NCBI RefSeq assembly: GCF_947179015.1 | Contig: NZ_CAMXCM010000003.1 | Coordinates: forward strand, 124,001 to 188,000 | Direction: 5' to 3' | Length of the DNA: 64,000 nt | DNA from: Commensalibacter communis | Lineage (GTDB): Bacteria; Pseudomonadota; Alphaproteobacteria; Acetobacterales; Acetobacteraceae | Part shown: positions 44,002-53,566 of the stretch, one piece after another | How the letters are laid out: every line of letters starts with the position of its first letter | Position numbering within the stretch: position 1 is the first letter of the stretch | Translations under genes and position numbers: made by a program | The notes under the pieces: model-generated | Seen by the model: the letters and a program-made list of their open reading frames with translations, nothing else | What the model was told of the DNA's origin: nothing | The model's database searches: none

Positions 44002-46809
44002 TTAAAAAAATTCTCGTATAGACGCGATGGCATCTTGCAATGATATTCTAGCAATCGGAACATCGGATGGAAATGCGGATAACATCCGAGTCGGAGTTCT
44101 GCGGTCTAAGATAACAAAAATCCCTCTATCACTTTGAGTGCGAATCAATCGACCAAACGCTTGTCTTAATCTCAACCTTACCAGCTGTTCATCATAAAAA
44201 TTGGGATTCTCTGGATAAAAATATTTTCGTCTTTCTCTGTGAAGAATATCGGGTCTTGGCCAAGGCATTTTTTCAAATACAACTAATCTTAATGAATTGC
44301 CTGGGATATTAATTCCGTCCCGCATGGCATCTGTGCCCAATAAACAGGAATTTTGCTCTGATTTAAATAACTCAATGAGGCTGTTATTATTTATGGGGTC
44401 AACATGTTGAGCAAACAAAGAGATATTTTGTTCTTCTAGCGGTTGAATGATCCTTTGATGTACAGCCTTCAATCGTTGAATGGCGGTAAATAACCCCAAA
44501 GCCCCACCTTGAGACGCTAGAAACAGGTTTAGAAAAGCGTGGGATAGATTATTAATCGACAGGTTATTTAAATCATTGATAATCAATACGCGTGCTTGTT
44601 CCGTGTAATTAAAAGGACAAGCGAGTGAGGCGCGAATAGGGGCGAACGGTAGGTGCGGTGTACCAACGCGTTTCTCAGCAGCTTGCCATGTCACCTCGGT
44701 ATCGTGCTGACTGTCATCTCGAAGAGTTGCAGAGGTTAAAATCATACCATGCGCATAATTGGTGATGGTTTTCATAAACGGCAGGGTTGGATCTAACCAG
44801 TGATGAAAAATACCAATATCTAAAATACGCGTGCCAGTTTTTTCAACTTTTAAAAATGTGATGTGTGTTTGTGCTTCTTGTTGCTTTTGGTCTGGTTGAT
44901 CTAGAAGGTTCAACAGATCAACCCAAACACTTAAGGGATTAACAGCACGTCTTTGTAAAGAGCTGATTGTCGTTTCAATGCGGTCTTTGGAATATTTATC
45001 TAATGTATCAATATCAGTTTTTAATTTATGTTCTAAAGTTTGAATAAATTGCAATAAAGGTGTTAGGATTTGAAGAAAACACTCAGAAAGGATAGCAGCT
45101 TGTTGTTTCAATTCTGGTAAGATAGGAAATAGATCACATTCATTTTGGTCGTAATATTCTGGAACAGGGACGGGAGAAGTGTTCTTTTGTGATCGTGCCG
45201 TGATTTGCATGTAAACTAAATAGAAAAAATACTCTGTTGGGTTGCTATCAGGAATATGATGCTCATCAAGCTCTGTTGAGAAATGAGATGACCAATTTAA
45301 AACGGGTAAACGATGTGTCGCTTGTAAAATGCTCTCTAATAAACGTTCAAGTTTATTGTCACCGATAATTACATCATGAATACGTTTTTTCAGTCCTTTA
45401 GAACGGGTTTTATTCCCTTCATTACCCAATAACCATCGGCGCAGTTCGCTTGTTTCCAACAAAGAAAATGCAACTGAATAAGCACTATCTGTCGCATCTA
45501 ATAAATGATGTGCTTCATCGAATATGAAACGCGTTGGAAAATTGGATTGTTCTACAGAATCATTATTGTCATGCCAGGAAATATGCTGCATGACGAGCGC
45601 ATGATTGGCAATGACAATATTTGCATCTTGCGCTTTGTGGATGGAATTTTCGACAAAGCAACATTGATAATGTGGACAAGCTCCGTGAATACATTCGCCT
45701 CTACGTTCAGCCAGTTGGTATAATAGTCTTTCGTTGAACAGATCATTAAACCAATTGGGTAAATCACCCCCAAATAAATCGCCATCATTGGTTTCTTCAG
45801 CCCATCTACAGAGTAAAATAAGGGCGATTTTATTGCGAGATTGCTGTTGTGAGAATGTATTGAGGTGTTCTTCTAAATTAAGTAAGCATAAATAATTCTC
45901 ACGCCCTTTACGGACAATAACATGCTTTTTTCTAATCTCAGGGTCAGGATAAAGCCGTGTAAATTCTTCTTCGATTTGTCGTTGCAGGTGTTTGGTATAA
46001 GTATTAATCCAAACGGTTCCCTCGTTTTGCTCTGACCATAAGGTAGCAGGTGCCATGTATCCCAAGGTCTTTCCTGTTCCTGTACCAGCTTCTGCTAAAA
46101 CGACGTTGGGGCAATCAGGATGGTTGCGCGGGGCAAAAGCAGCCCGAGAAATATCTGCAAAATCAATTTGCCCCATTCTAGTTTCAGCCTGAGGTCCTAA
46201 GAGCTCAGATAAACGTTGTAATGTTTCTTTACGTTGTAGGGGTTGTTGTCTTGGAGGTGAGCGAGGAGGGGTATCTTGCCATTTTGGCAATTTTCGCCAT
46301 ATTTTTAAACTGTCATTAGGTTGCAGTTGGCTGAAGGGAATGGGTAGTGTTATATTCAGAACATCTATGATTAAAGGTGCCCATTTCCATTGGGCATAAA
46401 ATAACGCTGCCCCTTGAGCTTTGAGGGATTCAGAAGGGAAGTGGCGTTGTTTATCTTGCAAATGTTGGACGAGATGATCGATAATTGTGAATAGAAAATC
46501 AGCACTGACAGGCTCAGGGCAGGGAATATCAAGTGCTTGCGCCATACTTTGAGGGGTGAACCCAAAAGATTTAGTGGGATATATAAAAGCTGCAAGTTCA
46601 AGAAGGTCAAACCATCCATGAGGGTTAATATTTTTTGGAGTATGTAATTTACGATAAGTAACGGGAGAATGAATGACAAAAACAGCAGGCTCTTTCCCAA
46701 TTTTTTCAATTGCTTGTTCAATAGATAGATCAAGCAATTCGCCCTCTGAAGTCATTAAAGAGCATTGATGTTGGTGAATTGTAAGTGCTGAATATTTGTC
46801 TAAAAACAT
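44002..46809 (-). CDS. DinG-family ATP-dependent DNA helicase
   Basis: Superfamily 2 helicase of the DinG/XPD group, 935 aa, longer than E. coli DinG because of an N-terminal region of about 230 residues seen in alphaproteobacterial members. Walker A AEAGTGTGKTLGYMAPA (about 237-253), then the iron-sulfur Cys cluster region (CLLNLEEHL, and CIHGACPHYQCC near 370-384), Walker B FDEAHHLLD, and C-terminal motifs LTSATLRDD, GTDAMRDGINIPG and QAFGRLIRT. These suggest a 5'-3' 4Fe-4S helicase acting on forked DNA or R-loops. ATG 46809 has no strong ribosome site. Divergent from lysK. Confidence 0.9.
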   Translation of the reverse strand: MFLDKYSALTIHQHQCSLMTSEGELLDLSIEQAIEKIGKEPAVFVIHSPVTYRKLHTPKNINPHGWFDLLELAAFIYPTKSFGFTPQSMAQALDIPCPEPVSADFLFTIIDHLVQHLQDKQRHFPSESLKAQGAALFYAQWKWAPLIIDVLNITLPIPFSQLQPNDSLKIWRKLPKWQDTPPRSPPRQQPLQRKETLQRLSELLGPQAETRMGQIDFADISRAAFAPRNHPDCPNVVLAEAGTGTGKTLGYMAPATLWSEQNEGTVWINTYTKHLQRQIEEEFTRLYPDPEIRKKHVIVRKGRENYLCLLNLEEHLNTFSQQQSRNKIALILLCRWAEETNDGDLFGGDLPNWFNDLFNERLLYQLAERRGECIHGACPHYQCCFVENSIHKAQDANIVIANHALVMQHISWHDNNDSVEQSNFPTRFIFDEAHHLLDATDSAYSVAFSLLETSELRRWLLGNEGNKTRSKGLKKRIHDVIIGDNKLERLLESILQATHRLPVLNWSSHFSTELDEHHIPDSNPTEYFFYLVYMQITARSQKNTSPVPVPEYYDQNECDLFPILPELKQQAAILSECFLQILTPLLQFIQTLEHKLKTDIDTLDKYSKDRIETTISSLQRRAVNPLSVWVDLLNLLDQPDQKQQEAQTHITFLKVEKTGTRILDIGIFHHWLDPTLPFMKTITNYAHGMILTSATLRDDSQHDTEVTWQAAEKRVGTPHLPFAPIRASLACPFNYTEQARVLIINDLNNLSINNLSHAFLNLFLASQGGALGLFTAIQRLKAVHQRIIQPLEEQNISLFAQHVDPINNNSLIELFKSEQNSCLLGTDAMRDGINIPGNSLRLVVFEKMPWPRPDILHRERRKYFYPENPNFYDEQLVRLRLRQAFGRLIRTQSDRGIFVILDRRTPTRMLSAFPSDVPIARISLQDAIASIREFF

Positions 46810-46945
46810 TTTTTTACTAACAGTTTAAGAATATATGATGATATTCTAATTTCTTATGTGTTTTAATAGAACACATATTTTTGTTTTTTTATAAATTAAT
46901 TTATACTTATAGAGGGCAGGTATTTGTTAAAATGCCTGTAAAGCA

Positions 46946-48562
46946 ATGTCTAAAAACGATTTTTCTTCATTATCTTCGTTACCAAAATCTTGGCCTTTTG
47001 AGGAAGCTGCTAAGTTAGTTGATCGTATGAAAGGTAAGAAGGATAAGTTGAATAAACCTGCCCTGATGGAAACAGGCTATGGCCCTTCTGGACTGCCGCA
47101 TATTGGTACGTTTGGTGAAGTTGCGCGCACATCATGGGTGCGACAAGCATATCAAGTACTGACGGGTCAATCGATTAAAATCCTCGCATTTTCTGATGAT
47201 ATGGATGGATTACGCAAAGTCCCCGATAATGTGCCGAACAAAGATATGTTAGCACAACATTTGGGTAAACCATTATCCCGTATTCCAGACCCATTTGGAA
47301 CCCATGATTCGTTTGGTGCGCATAACAATGCACAATTATGTTCTTTCTTAGATCGGTTTGGCTTTGAATATGAATTTGCATCCGCAACTGATTATTATAC
47401 GTCTGGGCGTTTTGATGCTGCGTTGAGACGCGTATTAGAAGTTCACGATCAAATTGCGGCTGAAGTTAAAAAAACATTAAGAGAAGAAAGAAAAGCGACA
47501 TATTCTCCGATTTTGCCCATTCATCCTGAAACAGGGATTGTAATGCAAGTGCCAATGGAAAAAATTGATCTGGATGCTGGTACGGTTGTATGGCGTGACG
47601 AAAATGGCAAGGCGTTTGAAACGCTTGTTAAAGGCGGTCACGTAAAATTACAATGGAAAGCCGATTGGGCAATGCGTTGGTATGCGTTGGGCGTTGATTA
47701 TGAAATGTCTGGCAAAGATCTGATCGATAGCGTTAAATTATCCAGCAAAATTTGTAAAATTTTGGGTGGAGAGCCACCAATTAATTTAACGTATGAATTA
47801 TTTTTGGATGACCAAGGACAAAAAATTTCAAAATCTAAAGGAAACGGACTTTCAATTGAAGAATGGCTGCAATATGCGCCAGAAGAAAGTTTGGCACTTT
47901 ATATGTATAATGCGCCTAAACGTGCAAAAAGATTATTTTTTGATGTTATTCCCAAGGCAACGGACGAGTATTTGAAACATGTTGCTGATTGGGCAGCGCT
48001 TGAAAAAAACGAAGATAGTTTGGAAGTTGCTGAACAAGAAAAGAGATATAATAACCCTGCTTGGTTTATCCATCAGGGTAAATTGCCAGAAAAAGTTGGC
48101 AGTCCAATCAGTTTTGCGATGCTTTTAAATTTGGCGTCTGTTGCGAATGCTGAGCGTGCAGAAATTCTATGGGGCTTTTTAAAGCGTTACGATGTAAATG
48201 TTTCCCCCGAAACGCATCCGATGTTGTCTCAACTGGTAGAATGTGCATTGGCATATTATGCAGATTTTATCAAACCTCATAAAGAGTATCGTAAACCAGA
48301 TGATAAAGAAAAACAGGCTTTAACAGCATTGGTTAACCAATTGCGTGCGGTGCAAGAGCAATCGATGACAGCAGATGAATTGCAAAATATGGTATTTGCG
48401 GTTGGTAAAGAATTCGAATTCGAACCTTTAAGAGCATGGTTTGGATGTTTATACGAAGTCTTACTAGGGCAAAAAGAAGGACCCCGTTTTGGTATGTTTA
48501 TTGCTTTATATGGTATTTCAGAAACGATAGCGTTAATTGAAGCCGCTTTGACCCGAGAATAG
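46946..48562 (+). CDS. lysK: lysyl-tRNA synthetase, class I
   Basis: Class I lysine-tRNA ligase, 538 aa, the archaeal/alphaproteobacterial type unrelated to E. coli LysS. The HIGH-like signature is GPSGLPHIGTFGE (47-59) and the KMSKS-like one is QKISKSKGNG (about 291-300). The N-terminal WPFEEAAKLVDRM and the C-terminal anticodon-binding helical region agree with the family. Start ATG 46946 is not preceded by a strong Shine-Dalgarno sequence. It is followed 50 bases later by mprF, which would use the Lys-tRNA made here; this pairing is functionally sensible. Confidence 0.96.
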   Translation: MSKNDFSSLSSLPKSWPFEEAAKLVDRMKGKKDKLNKPALMETGYGPSGLPHIGTFGEVARTSWVRQAYQVLTGQSIKILAFSDDMDGLRKVPDNVPNKDMLAQHLGKPLSRIPDPFGTHDSFGAHNNAQLCSFLDRFGFEYEFASATDYYTSGRFDAALRRVLEVHDQIAAEVKKTLREERKATYSPILPIHPETGIVMQVPMEKIDLDAGTVVWRDENGKAFETLVKGGHVKLQWKADWAMRWYALGVDYEMSGKDLIDSVKLSSKICKILGGEPPINLTYELFLDDQGQKISKSKGNGLSIEEWLQYAPEESLALYMYNAPKRAKRLFFDVIPKATDEYLKHVADWAALEKNEDSLEVAEQEKRYNNPAWFIHQGKLPEKVGSPISFAMLLNLASVANAERAEILWGFLKRYDVNVSPETHPMLSQLVECALAYYADFIKPHKEYRKPDDKEKQALTALVNQLRAVQEQSMTADELQNMVFAVGKEFEFEPLRAWFGCLYEVLLGQKEGPRFGMFIALYGISETIALIEAALTRE

Positions 48563-48612
48563 TTTAAGTGTAAAATAAGAACAATTTGTTTTCATAATAT
48601 TATAGTATAAAG

Positions 48613-50691
48613 ATGCAACCACAAGATTCTTGCTCAAAAGAGCAGACAGGCCCGACTAAGGGAAACCAATTCAAAGATCGCAGTTGGAAAACTTGTTTTA
48701 AATATGCTTCTCGGCTTTTTGGTGTGGCTATTTTTGTGGTTGCTATCTATGTGGTACAAAATGAATTTAAGCACCTCAGTCTTAAGAATATAAAAGATTC
48801 TCTGAGTCAAATTCCAGATGTCGCCTTGTATGCGGCAGCAGGGTGTACGTTTTTATCGTTTTTAATTTTATCCTTTTATGACAAATTGGCCGTTATTCAA
48901 GTTGGTCATCGCTTATCATTTTTAAAAACAGCATTTGCGTCGTTTTGCTCATATGTTTTGTCGCATAATATTGGGTTTTCAGCTGTTTCTGGAGCGATTG
49001 TTCGTTTTCGATTATATGGCAGTTGGGGGTTGCAAGCGATTGAAATTGTGCAAGTGATCGCTTTTTGCTCAATCACTTACTTTTTAGGTGCAGCGGTTTT
49101 AATTGGAACTTTGTTTATTTTTAAAGCAAGCGATCTTCCAATAATAGGGCATGAATTGCCGGCTTATGTCTTTGTTGGTTTAGGAAGCTTATGTTGGTTA
49201 TTAGTTGCTTTATATGTTGTCATTTCTTTTTATTGTAATGAATTAAAGCTTTGGAAATATCGTTTTTCTTTTCCCAAACCCATGATGGCAATTGCCCAAA
49301 TTATAATAGCGACTGCTGAAGTTATTGCGACGGCTGCTATTCCTTATTGTGTAATTCCCGATCATTCTCATCTCTCTGGCTATCAATCCATAGATTTTCC
49401 GACTTTTCTTGGGGTTTACATTGCTTCTTATTCAGCAGGTTTGATTGCCAGTGTTCCGGGTGGAGTAGGTGTATTTGAAGGGAGTATGCTACTGGCATTA
49501 AAGCCTTATATGCCTGCGGAAGATATCGTTTCCGTTATTTTTATCTTTAGATTGTTTTATTATCTTATTCCTTTATTTTTTGCTGGTATTATGTTTGCAG
49601 GGCACGAGGTATTTTTACGCGGTGGAAATGCGCTTCATAAGAATGCAAAAAAACTATTTGTATTTAAACTGCGTCCAATTTCTTCATCTGCTGAAAATAT
49701 TAGGGAAAGTGATGCTGCGTTTTCAGTGAATATTGCTGCTGCCACAACGTCCCTTTGTGGATTAATCGCTTTGGCTTTGCCAGTATTAGACCCGACTAAA
49801 ACGGCTGTCAGAAAGTCTTTTTTTCTTGTTATAGAGATTGCTGGCGATTATTTGCTGTCTTTTTTTGGGATGTTATTATTAGTCTTGACGGTTGCTTTGG
49901 CTCGAAGGATTACGATGGCGTGGTGTTTAAGTTTAGCCACTTTGGTTCTGTTAGCTGTGGTAACTTTGTTAAGAGGTGCGCCTATATATGTTCCCATTAT
50001 ATTTACATTATCTGCCTTTTTTATTGCACCGTTCAGAAATTGTTACTATCGCAAGGCAAATTTCAGCGCAACGCCTCTATCGTTAAAAACAGCCATTGAA
50101 ATCCTCATTTTAATTGTAACGATTTATGTTATCATATGGCTTAGCCCGCACCATACAGTTAATCATGGTATTGTTGAGATTTTTCTTTCCCATCATGTTT
50201 CTTTTGAGATTAAATCGATTATAGCCTTTATGGTATTGGTAGGTTGTATGATTTTATTTAAAATGATGCGTCCCGCACGTATTCGCTTTGATCGTTGGTC
50301 ACAAGAAACCCAAGAGCTTTACGAAGTGTTGTCTAATTCCACCATCAATAATGTGGTGAGTATAGACCCAGACGCGATCGTAATTTGTTCCACAGCAGGC
50401 ACTGTTGCGCCCTTTTTGAGAAGAGAAGGGATGTTGATTGGTCTTGGCGATCCAGTTGGGAAGCAAAGTGAGATCATCAATACGATCTGGAGATTGCGAG
50501 ATTTGGCAACCCAAGAACATCGCTCTCTTGCATTTTGGAATGTTAGCGCAAAATATTTGTCTATTTACCAAGATTTAGGATTGGCAAATATGTCCCTCAA
50601 GAAAGATCGTTACGTTTGTTGTGAATTATATTATATGAACTATTTACATCAGCTGATTGAAAATAAGAAGTGTGATAATCTTTTATCGTAA
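48613..50691 (+). CDS. mprF: MprF-like lysylphosphatidylglycerol flippase/synthase, C-terminally shortened
   Basis: A 692-aa membrane protein. Residues about 35-360 are the UPF0104/LPG flippase part (SYSAGLIASVPGGVGVFEGSMLLALKPYMP is the diagnostic loop), 370-555 further helices, and from about 560 the start of the cytoplasmic DUF2156 synthase domain (MLIGLGDPVGKQSEIINTIWRLRDLA, AFWNVSAKYLSIYQDLGLANMSL). Full MprF proteins are about 840-880 aa; this one stops roughly 150-180 residues early, after the first half of the synthase domain, so the aminoacyl-transfer centre is missing. The other forward frames beyond the stop do not continue the domain. It may work as a flippase only, or be decaying. 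The end overlaps the convergent gene by 9 bases. Confidence 0.8.
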   Translation: MQPQDSCSKEQTGPTKGNQFKDRSWKTCFKYASRLFGVAIFVVAIYVVQNEFKHLSLKNIKDSLSQIPDVALYAAAGCTFLSFLILSFYDKLAVIQVGHRLSFLKTAFASFCSYVLSHNIGFSAVSGAIVRFRLYGSWGLQAIEIVQVIAFCSITYFLGAAVLIGTLFIFKASDLPIIGHELPAYVFVGLGSLCWLLVALYVVISFYCNELKLWKYRFSFPKPMMAIAQIIIATAEVIATAAIPYCVIPDHSHLSGYQSIDFPTFLGVYIASYSAGLIASVPGGVGVFEGSMLLALKPYMPAEDIVSVIFIFRLFYYLIPLFFAGIMFAGHEVFLRGGNALHKNAKKLFVFKLRPISSSAENIRESDAAFSVNIAAATTSLCGLIALALPVLDPTKTAVRKSFFLVIEIAGDYLLSFFGMLLLVLTVALARRITMAWCLSLATLVLLAVVTLLRGAPIYVPIIFTLSAFFIAPFRNCYYRKANFSATPLSLKTAIEILILIVTIYVIIWLSPHHTVNHGIVEIFLSHHVSFEIKSIIAFMVLVGCMILFKMMRPARIRFDRWSQETQELYEVLSNSTINNVVSIDPDAIVICSTAGTVAPFLRREGMLIGLGDPVGKQSEIINTIWRLRDLATQEHRSLAFWNVSAKYLSIYQDLGLANMSLKKDRYVCCELYYMNYLHQLIENKKCDNLLS

Positions 50692-51219
50692 CATATAATC
50701 GGACTGAATATCGTAGTGAACGCTATGTTTGGTATGATATGTACTAAAAAGAGAAAATTGAAGGATCTCAAAGGACTTTGTTTTAAATAAATTATATTGA
50801 TATAACCAATTACTTATTTGCTCTTCACTGATTCCTATACCTTTCGCCAAAGCAATTTTGGGTACATAGCGTTTTTTACTGGGCTTTATTTCGAATTGTT
50901 GAACAATATGTTCAATTTTCTTTTTCAAGTGAATCAAAGCTGGTGTCGACGAGACGATTACTGAAAATTCACTCTCACCAGTCGGTAATATATTATGCTG
51001 AACCCCTTGTATATCCAATTCGAAACGTGGTGTATTCATTCGTTCCAATTCAATATCGATTTCACTCATTAACATATCGTTTTTTATTGCGCCAAGATGA
51101 CAAAGGGGTATGTGATACGTATCGGGATCATTCCAGTAGAGAGCTGGTAAGCTGCCACGCAATGTACTGAGATGGGATGAAATATGGTCAGGTAAGGATA
51201 AACCTATAAAGTAACTCAT
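50683..51219 (-). CDS. 2'-5' RNA ligase / cyclic phosphodiesterase-like protein with altered motifs
   Basis: A 178-aa protein of the 2H phosphoesterase superfamily (ThpR/LigT-like), beginning SYFIGLSLPDHISSHLSTLRG. The first HxT motif reads YHIPLCHLG, keeping His but with Pro for Thr. The second, normally PHVTLAR, reads VPKIALAKG: Lys replaces His and Ala replaces Thr. Two intact HxT/S motifs are required for catalysis in this superfamily, so this member may be inactive or use other residues. Length and the spacing between motifs are normal. It is convergent with mprF (stops overlap by 9 bases) and divergent from the BI-1 gene. Confidence 0.72.
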   Translation of the reverse strand: MSYFIGLSLPDHISSHLSTLRGSLPALYWNDPDTYHIPLCHLGAIKNDMLMSEIDIELERMNTPRFELDIQGVQHNILPTGESEFSVIVSSTPALIHLKKKIEHIVQQFEIKPSKKRYVPKIALAKGIGISEEQISNWLYQYNLFKTKSFEILQFSLFSTYHTKHSVHYDIQSDYMLR

Positions 51220-51362
51220 TATTTTTTGCTAGTAATATATAAAAGATACTAAATCTATACTTATTAAAAACATAAAAACAACTTATTTTTTTGTATACTT
51301 GATATTTAGTAAGTGATTGCAATATATTACTAGTTAATGAAAACTATTTTATGAGAAGAGTA

Positions 51363-52133
51363 ATGGCATTTCGTCCTAATTCATATAACAATACATCACA
51401 AGTCGATGCACAGGTTGCATTTGATGCTGGTTTGCGCAGCTATATGCTTCGAATATATAACTGGATGGCATCGGGCTTGTTATTAACCGCGTTGGTTTCC
51501 TATTTGGTTGCGAATTCATCTTTAGGTAATATTTTTTATCAAAGAGTGTTTGCAAATGGGTCCATACATTTAACGCCTACGATGTTGGGATTTGTTGCGA
51601 TATTGTCCCCTTTGGCATTTGTTTTGGTGATGTCTTTTGGGATTAATCGTTTATCGACACAGACAGCGCAAGCTTTATTTTGGGCTCTTTGTGCAGCCAT
51701 GGGTATCAGTATGGCGAGCATTTTCTTTGTATATACAGGGGAATCTATTGCCAGAACGTTCCTTGTTGCAGCAAGTATGTTTGCAGGGATGTCTTTGTGG
51801 GGGTATACGACGCAACGTGATTTGACAGGAATCGGATCCTTTTTGGGCATGGGGCTTTTTGGTTTAGTTATTGCAATGGTAATTAATATGTTTTTCCATA
51901 GTTCTGGAATGTCTTTGTTAATTAGTATTGTTGGTGTCGTCGTGTTCACAGGTCTTGCAGCAACTGATACCCAAAGAATTAAACTATCATACCAAACATT
52001 CTATCAATATGAAGGTGCGGATATGGCAGCTAAACATAGTGTGTATGATGCTTTAACCCTGTATTTGAATTTCATTAATCTATTTCAATTTTTATTACAA
52101 TTTATGGGTGTTCGATCAGGAAGTAATGACTAG
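51363..52133 (+). CDS. Bax inhibitor-1 / YccA family membrane protein
   Basis: A 256-aa integral membrane protein with seven hydrophobic helices of the BI-1/YbhL family, implicated as calcium-leak or pH-sensitive channel proteins; bacterial roles are unclear. Typical segments: LRSYMLRIYNWMASGLLLTALVSY, SLWGYTTQRDLTGIGSFLGMGLFGL, and ATDTQRIKLSYQTF with conserved aspartates near the end, then ALTLYLNFINLFQFLLQFMG. The start is placed at ATG 51363, preceded by GAGAAGAG and giving the usual MAFRP beginning; ATG 51351 is the alternative. Followed by a strong terminator. Confidence 0.92.
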   Translation: MAFRPNSYNNTSQVDAQVAFDAGLRSYMLRIYNWMASGLLLTALVSYLVANSSLGNIFYQRVFANGSIHLTPTMLGFVAILSPLAFVLVMSFGINRLSTQTAQALFWALCAAMGISMASIFFVYTGESIARTFLVAASMFAGMSLWGYTTQRDLTGIGSFLGMGLFGLVIAMVINMFFHSSGMSLLISIVGVVVFTGLAATDTQRIKLSYQTFYQYEGADMAAKHSVYDALTLYLNFINLFQFLLQFMGVRSGSND

Positions 52134-52585
52134 TTTATTTTACGATTATAAAATTGATTAATCTTATAAAATGCACTGAATGATTTCAGTGCATTTTTTG
52201 CGATATATATTTGTGTTTTAATTATCACTTAGTTTGTAAAGTTGAGATTATTGCAAATTTTACGTCGTTACATCGAGTATTTAGGCGTATTATAGTAATA
52301 CCATATTTATGGGTAAATAGATGTTATTTTAATAGTTTTTGAATGTTTTGAGAAAGCTAGTTGTAACATAACGTTATTTATAGTAGGAATAGGGCACTAA
52401 ATTAACATTATTGCTTTGAAAAGATTTATGTCTTTTTTATGTGCATATAATGGTGTTATTATGAGTATTAAGGATTTTTAATAAAATAATGCAAATTATC
52501 TTATCAAAAATTCTAAAAAAGAAAGATGTTCTATAAGATGAACAAGCTGATGAGTTGAGCAATGTCAGAATCAACGAGGCATAGA
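52134..52585. other. 452-base gap upstream of cyoA
   Basis: Apart from the BI-1 terminator I see no gene or RNA. It carries a perfect -10 box TATAAT at 52446-52451 without a good -35 at the right distance, and the palindrome ATAACGTTAT at 52368-52377. It probably holds the cyo promoter and an untranslated leader of more than 100 bases. Confidence 0.5.
52168..52199. terminator. rho-independent terminator after the BI-1 gene
   Basis: Perfect 13-base stem AAAATGCACTGAA / TTCAGTGCATTTT with a 4-base loop and a following TT. One of the strongest hairpins in the window; flanking A- and T-runs would allow function on both strands. Confidence 0.92.
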
Positions 52586-53560
52586 ATGAAAAAAATATTA
52601 CCGAAAATTACATTATCGGTAGTGGGTTTAGCATCTACCTTAATGCTAGGTGGATGTAATTTAGTTATAATGGATCCTAAAGGAACTGTTGGGCAAGGTG
52701 AAAAGCAATTAATTATAATGTCTGTAATAGCAATGCTTTGTATTGTTATTCCAGTTATCATTGCCACTTTGTTTGTTGCATACCGTTATCGTCGATCAAA
52801 TACGAATGCGACTTATGCACCAAAATGGGACTTTTCAACAACGATTGAAATTCTTGTTTGGGGAATTCCAATGTGTTTGATTGCATTCCTTGCATATCAT
52901 ACATATGTATCCTCTCATGAATTAGATCCTTATAAACCAATTGCTGCTCCTGCTGATAATCCAAACGCAAAACCAATAAATGTACAAGTGGTTGCACTAA
53001 ACTGGAAATGGTTATTTATCTATCCAGATTATGGAATTGCAACAGTAAACGAAATGGCAATGCCGGTGAATACACCAGTGGCGTTCCGTTTAACATCTGA
53101 TGCTACGATGAATTCCTTCTGGATTCCGCAGCTAGGATCTCAAGTGTATGTGATGGCTGGAATGCAAACACAACTGCATTTAATGTCAACATCTACTGGT
53201 ACATTCAGAGGGCTTTCAAACAACTATAGTGGTTCTGGATATTCAGAAATGAAATTCAAAGCGATTTCTACTGATCAAAAAGGTTTTGATGAGTGGGTTG
53301 AAAAAGTTAAAGCTTCTTCGAAACAGTTAGATAGCAAAGACAGCGAGGTCTATAAGCATTTAAGAGAAGATCAAATGGAATATGCTAAGACTCATGAAGG
53401 AAATGTGCTTCATCAAGAGCCAATCTATTATGGCACTGTTGGACATCATCTCTTTGATGATATTGTTGGGCAATATAATGATGGTCATTTTAATGTCCAT
53501 AATCATGGTAATAGCTCAGCAGCTCCTGCTCAATCTAATGATATGCACTCGGGGGAGTAG
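52586..53560 (+). CDS. cyoA: cytochrome bo3 ubiquinol oxidase subunit II
   Basis: Lipoprotein subunit II of the quinol oxidase, about 324 aa. The signal peptide ends LMLGGC (Cys 24), followed by NLVIMDPKGTVG, the CyoA mature start. Two helices anchor it (about 44-66 and 86-108), then the cupredoxin domain with NWKWLFIYPDYGIATVNEM and FRGLSNNYSGSGYSEMKF; it lacks the CuA cysteines, as expected for a quinol oxidase. A Gly/His/Asn-rich C-terminal tail. Start placed at ATG 52586 because GAGG precedes it by 7 bases and gives a normal signal n-region; ATG 52562 is the alternative. First gene of cyoABCD. Confidence 0.95.
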   Translation: MKKILPKITLSVVGLASTLMLGGCNLVIMDPKGTVGQGEKQLIIMSVIAMLCIVIPVIIATLFVAYRYRRSNTNATYAPKWDFSTTIEILVWGIPMCLIAFLAYHTYVSSHELDPYKPIAAPADNPNAKPINVQVVALNWKWLFIYPDYGIATVNEMAMPVNTPVAFRLTSDATMNSFWIPQLGSQVYVMAGMQTQLHLMSTSTGTFRGLSNNYSGSGYSEMKFKAISTDQKGFDEWVEKVKASSKQLDSKDSEVYKHLREDQMEYAKTHEGNVLHQEPIYYGTVGHHLFDDIVGQYNDGHFNVHNHGNSSAAPAQSNDMHSGE

Positions 53561-53566
53561 GGAAAT

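Noticed and set aside
50560-50700. Simple frameshift as explanation for the short MprF
   Set aside because: The other two forward frames after the last conserved residues reach stops quickly and show no synthase-domain sequence, so a deletion or replacement is more likely than a single indel.
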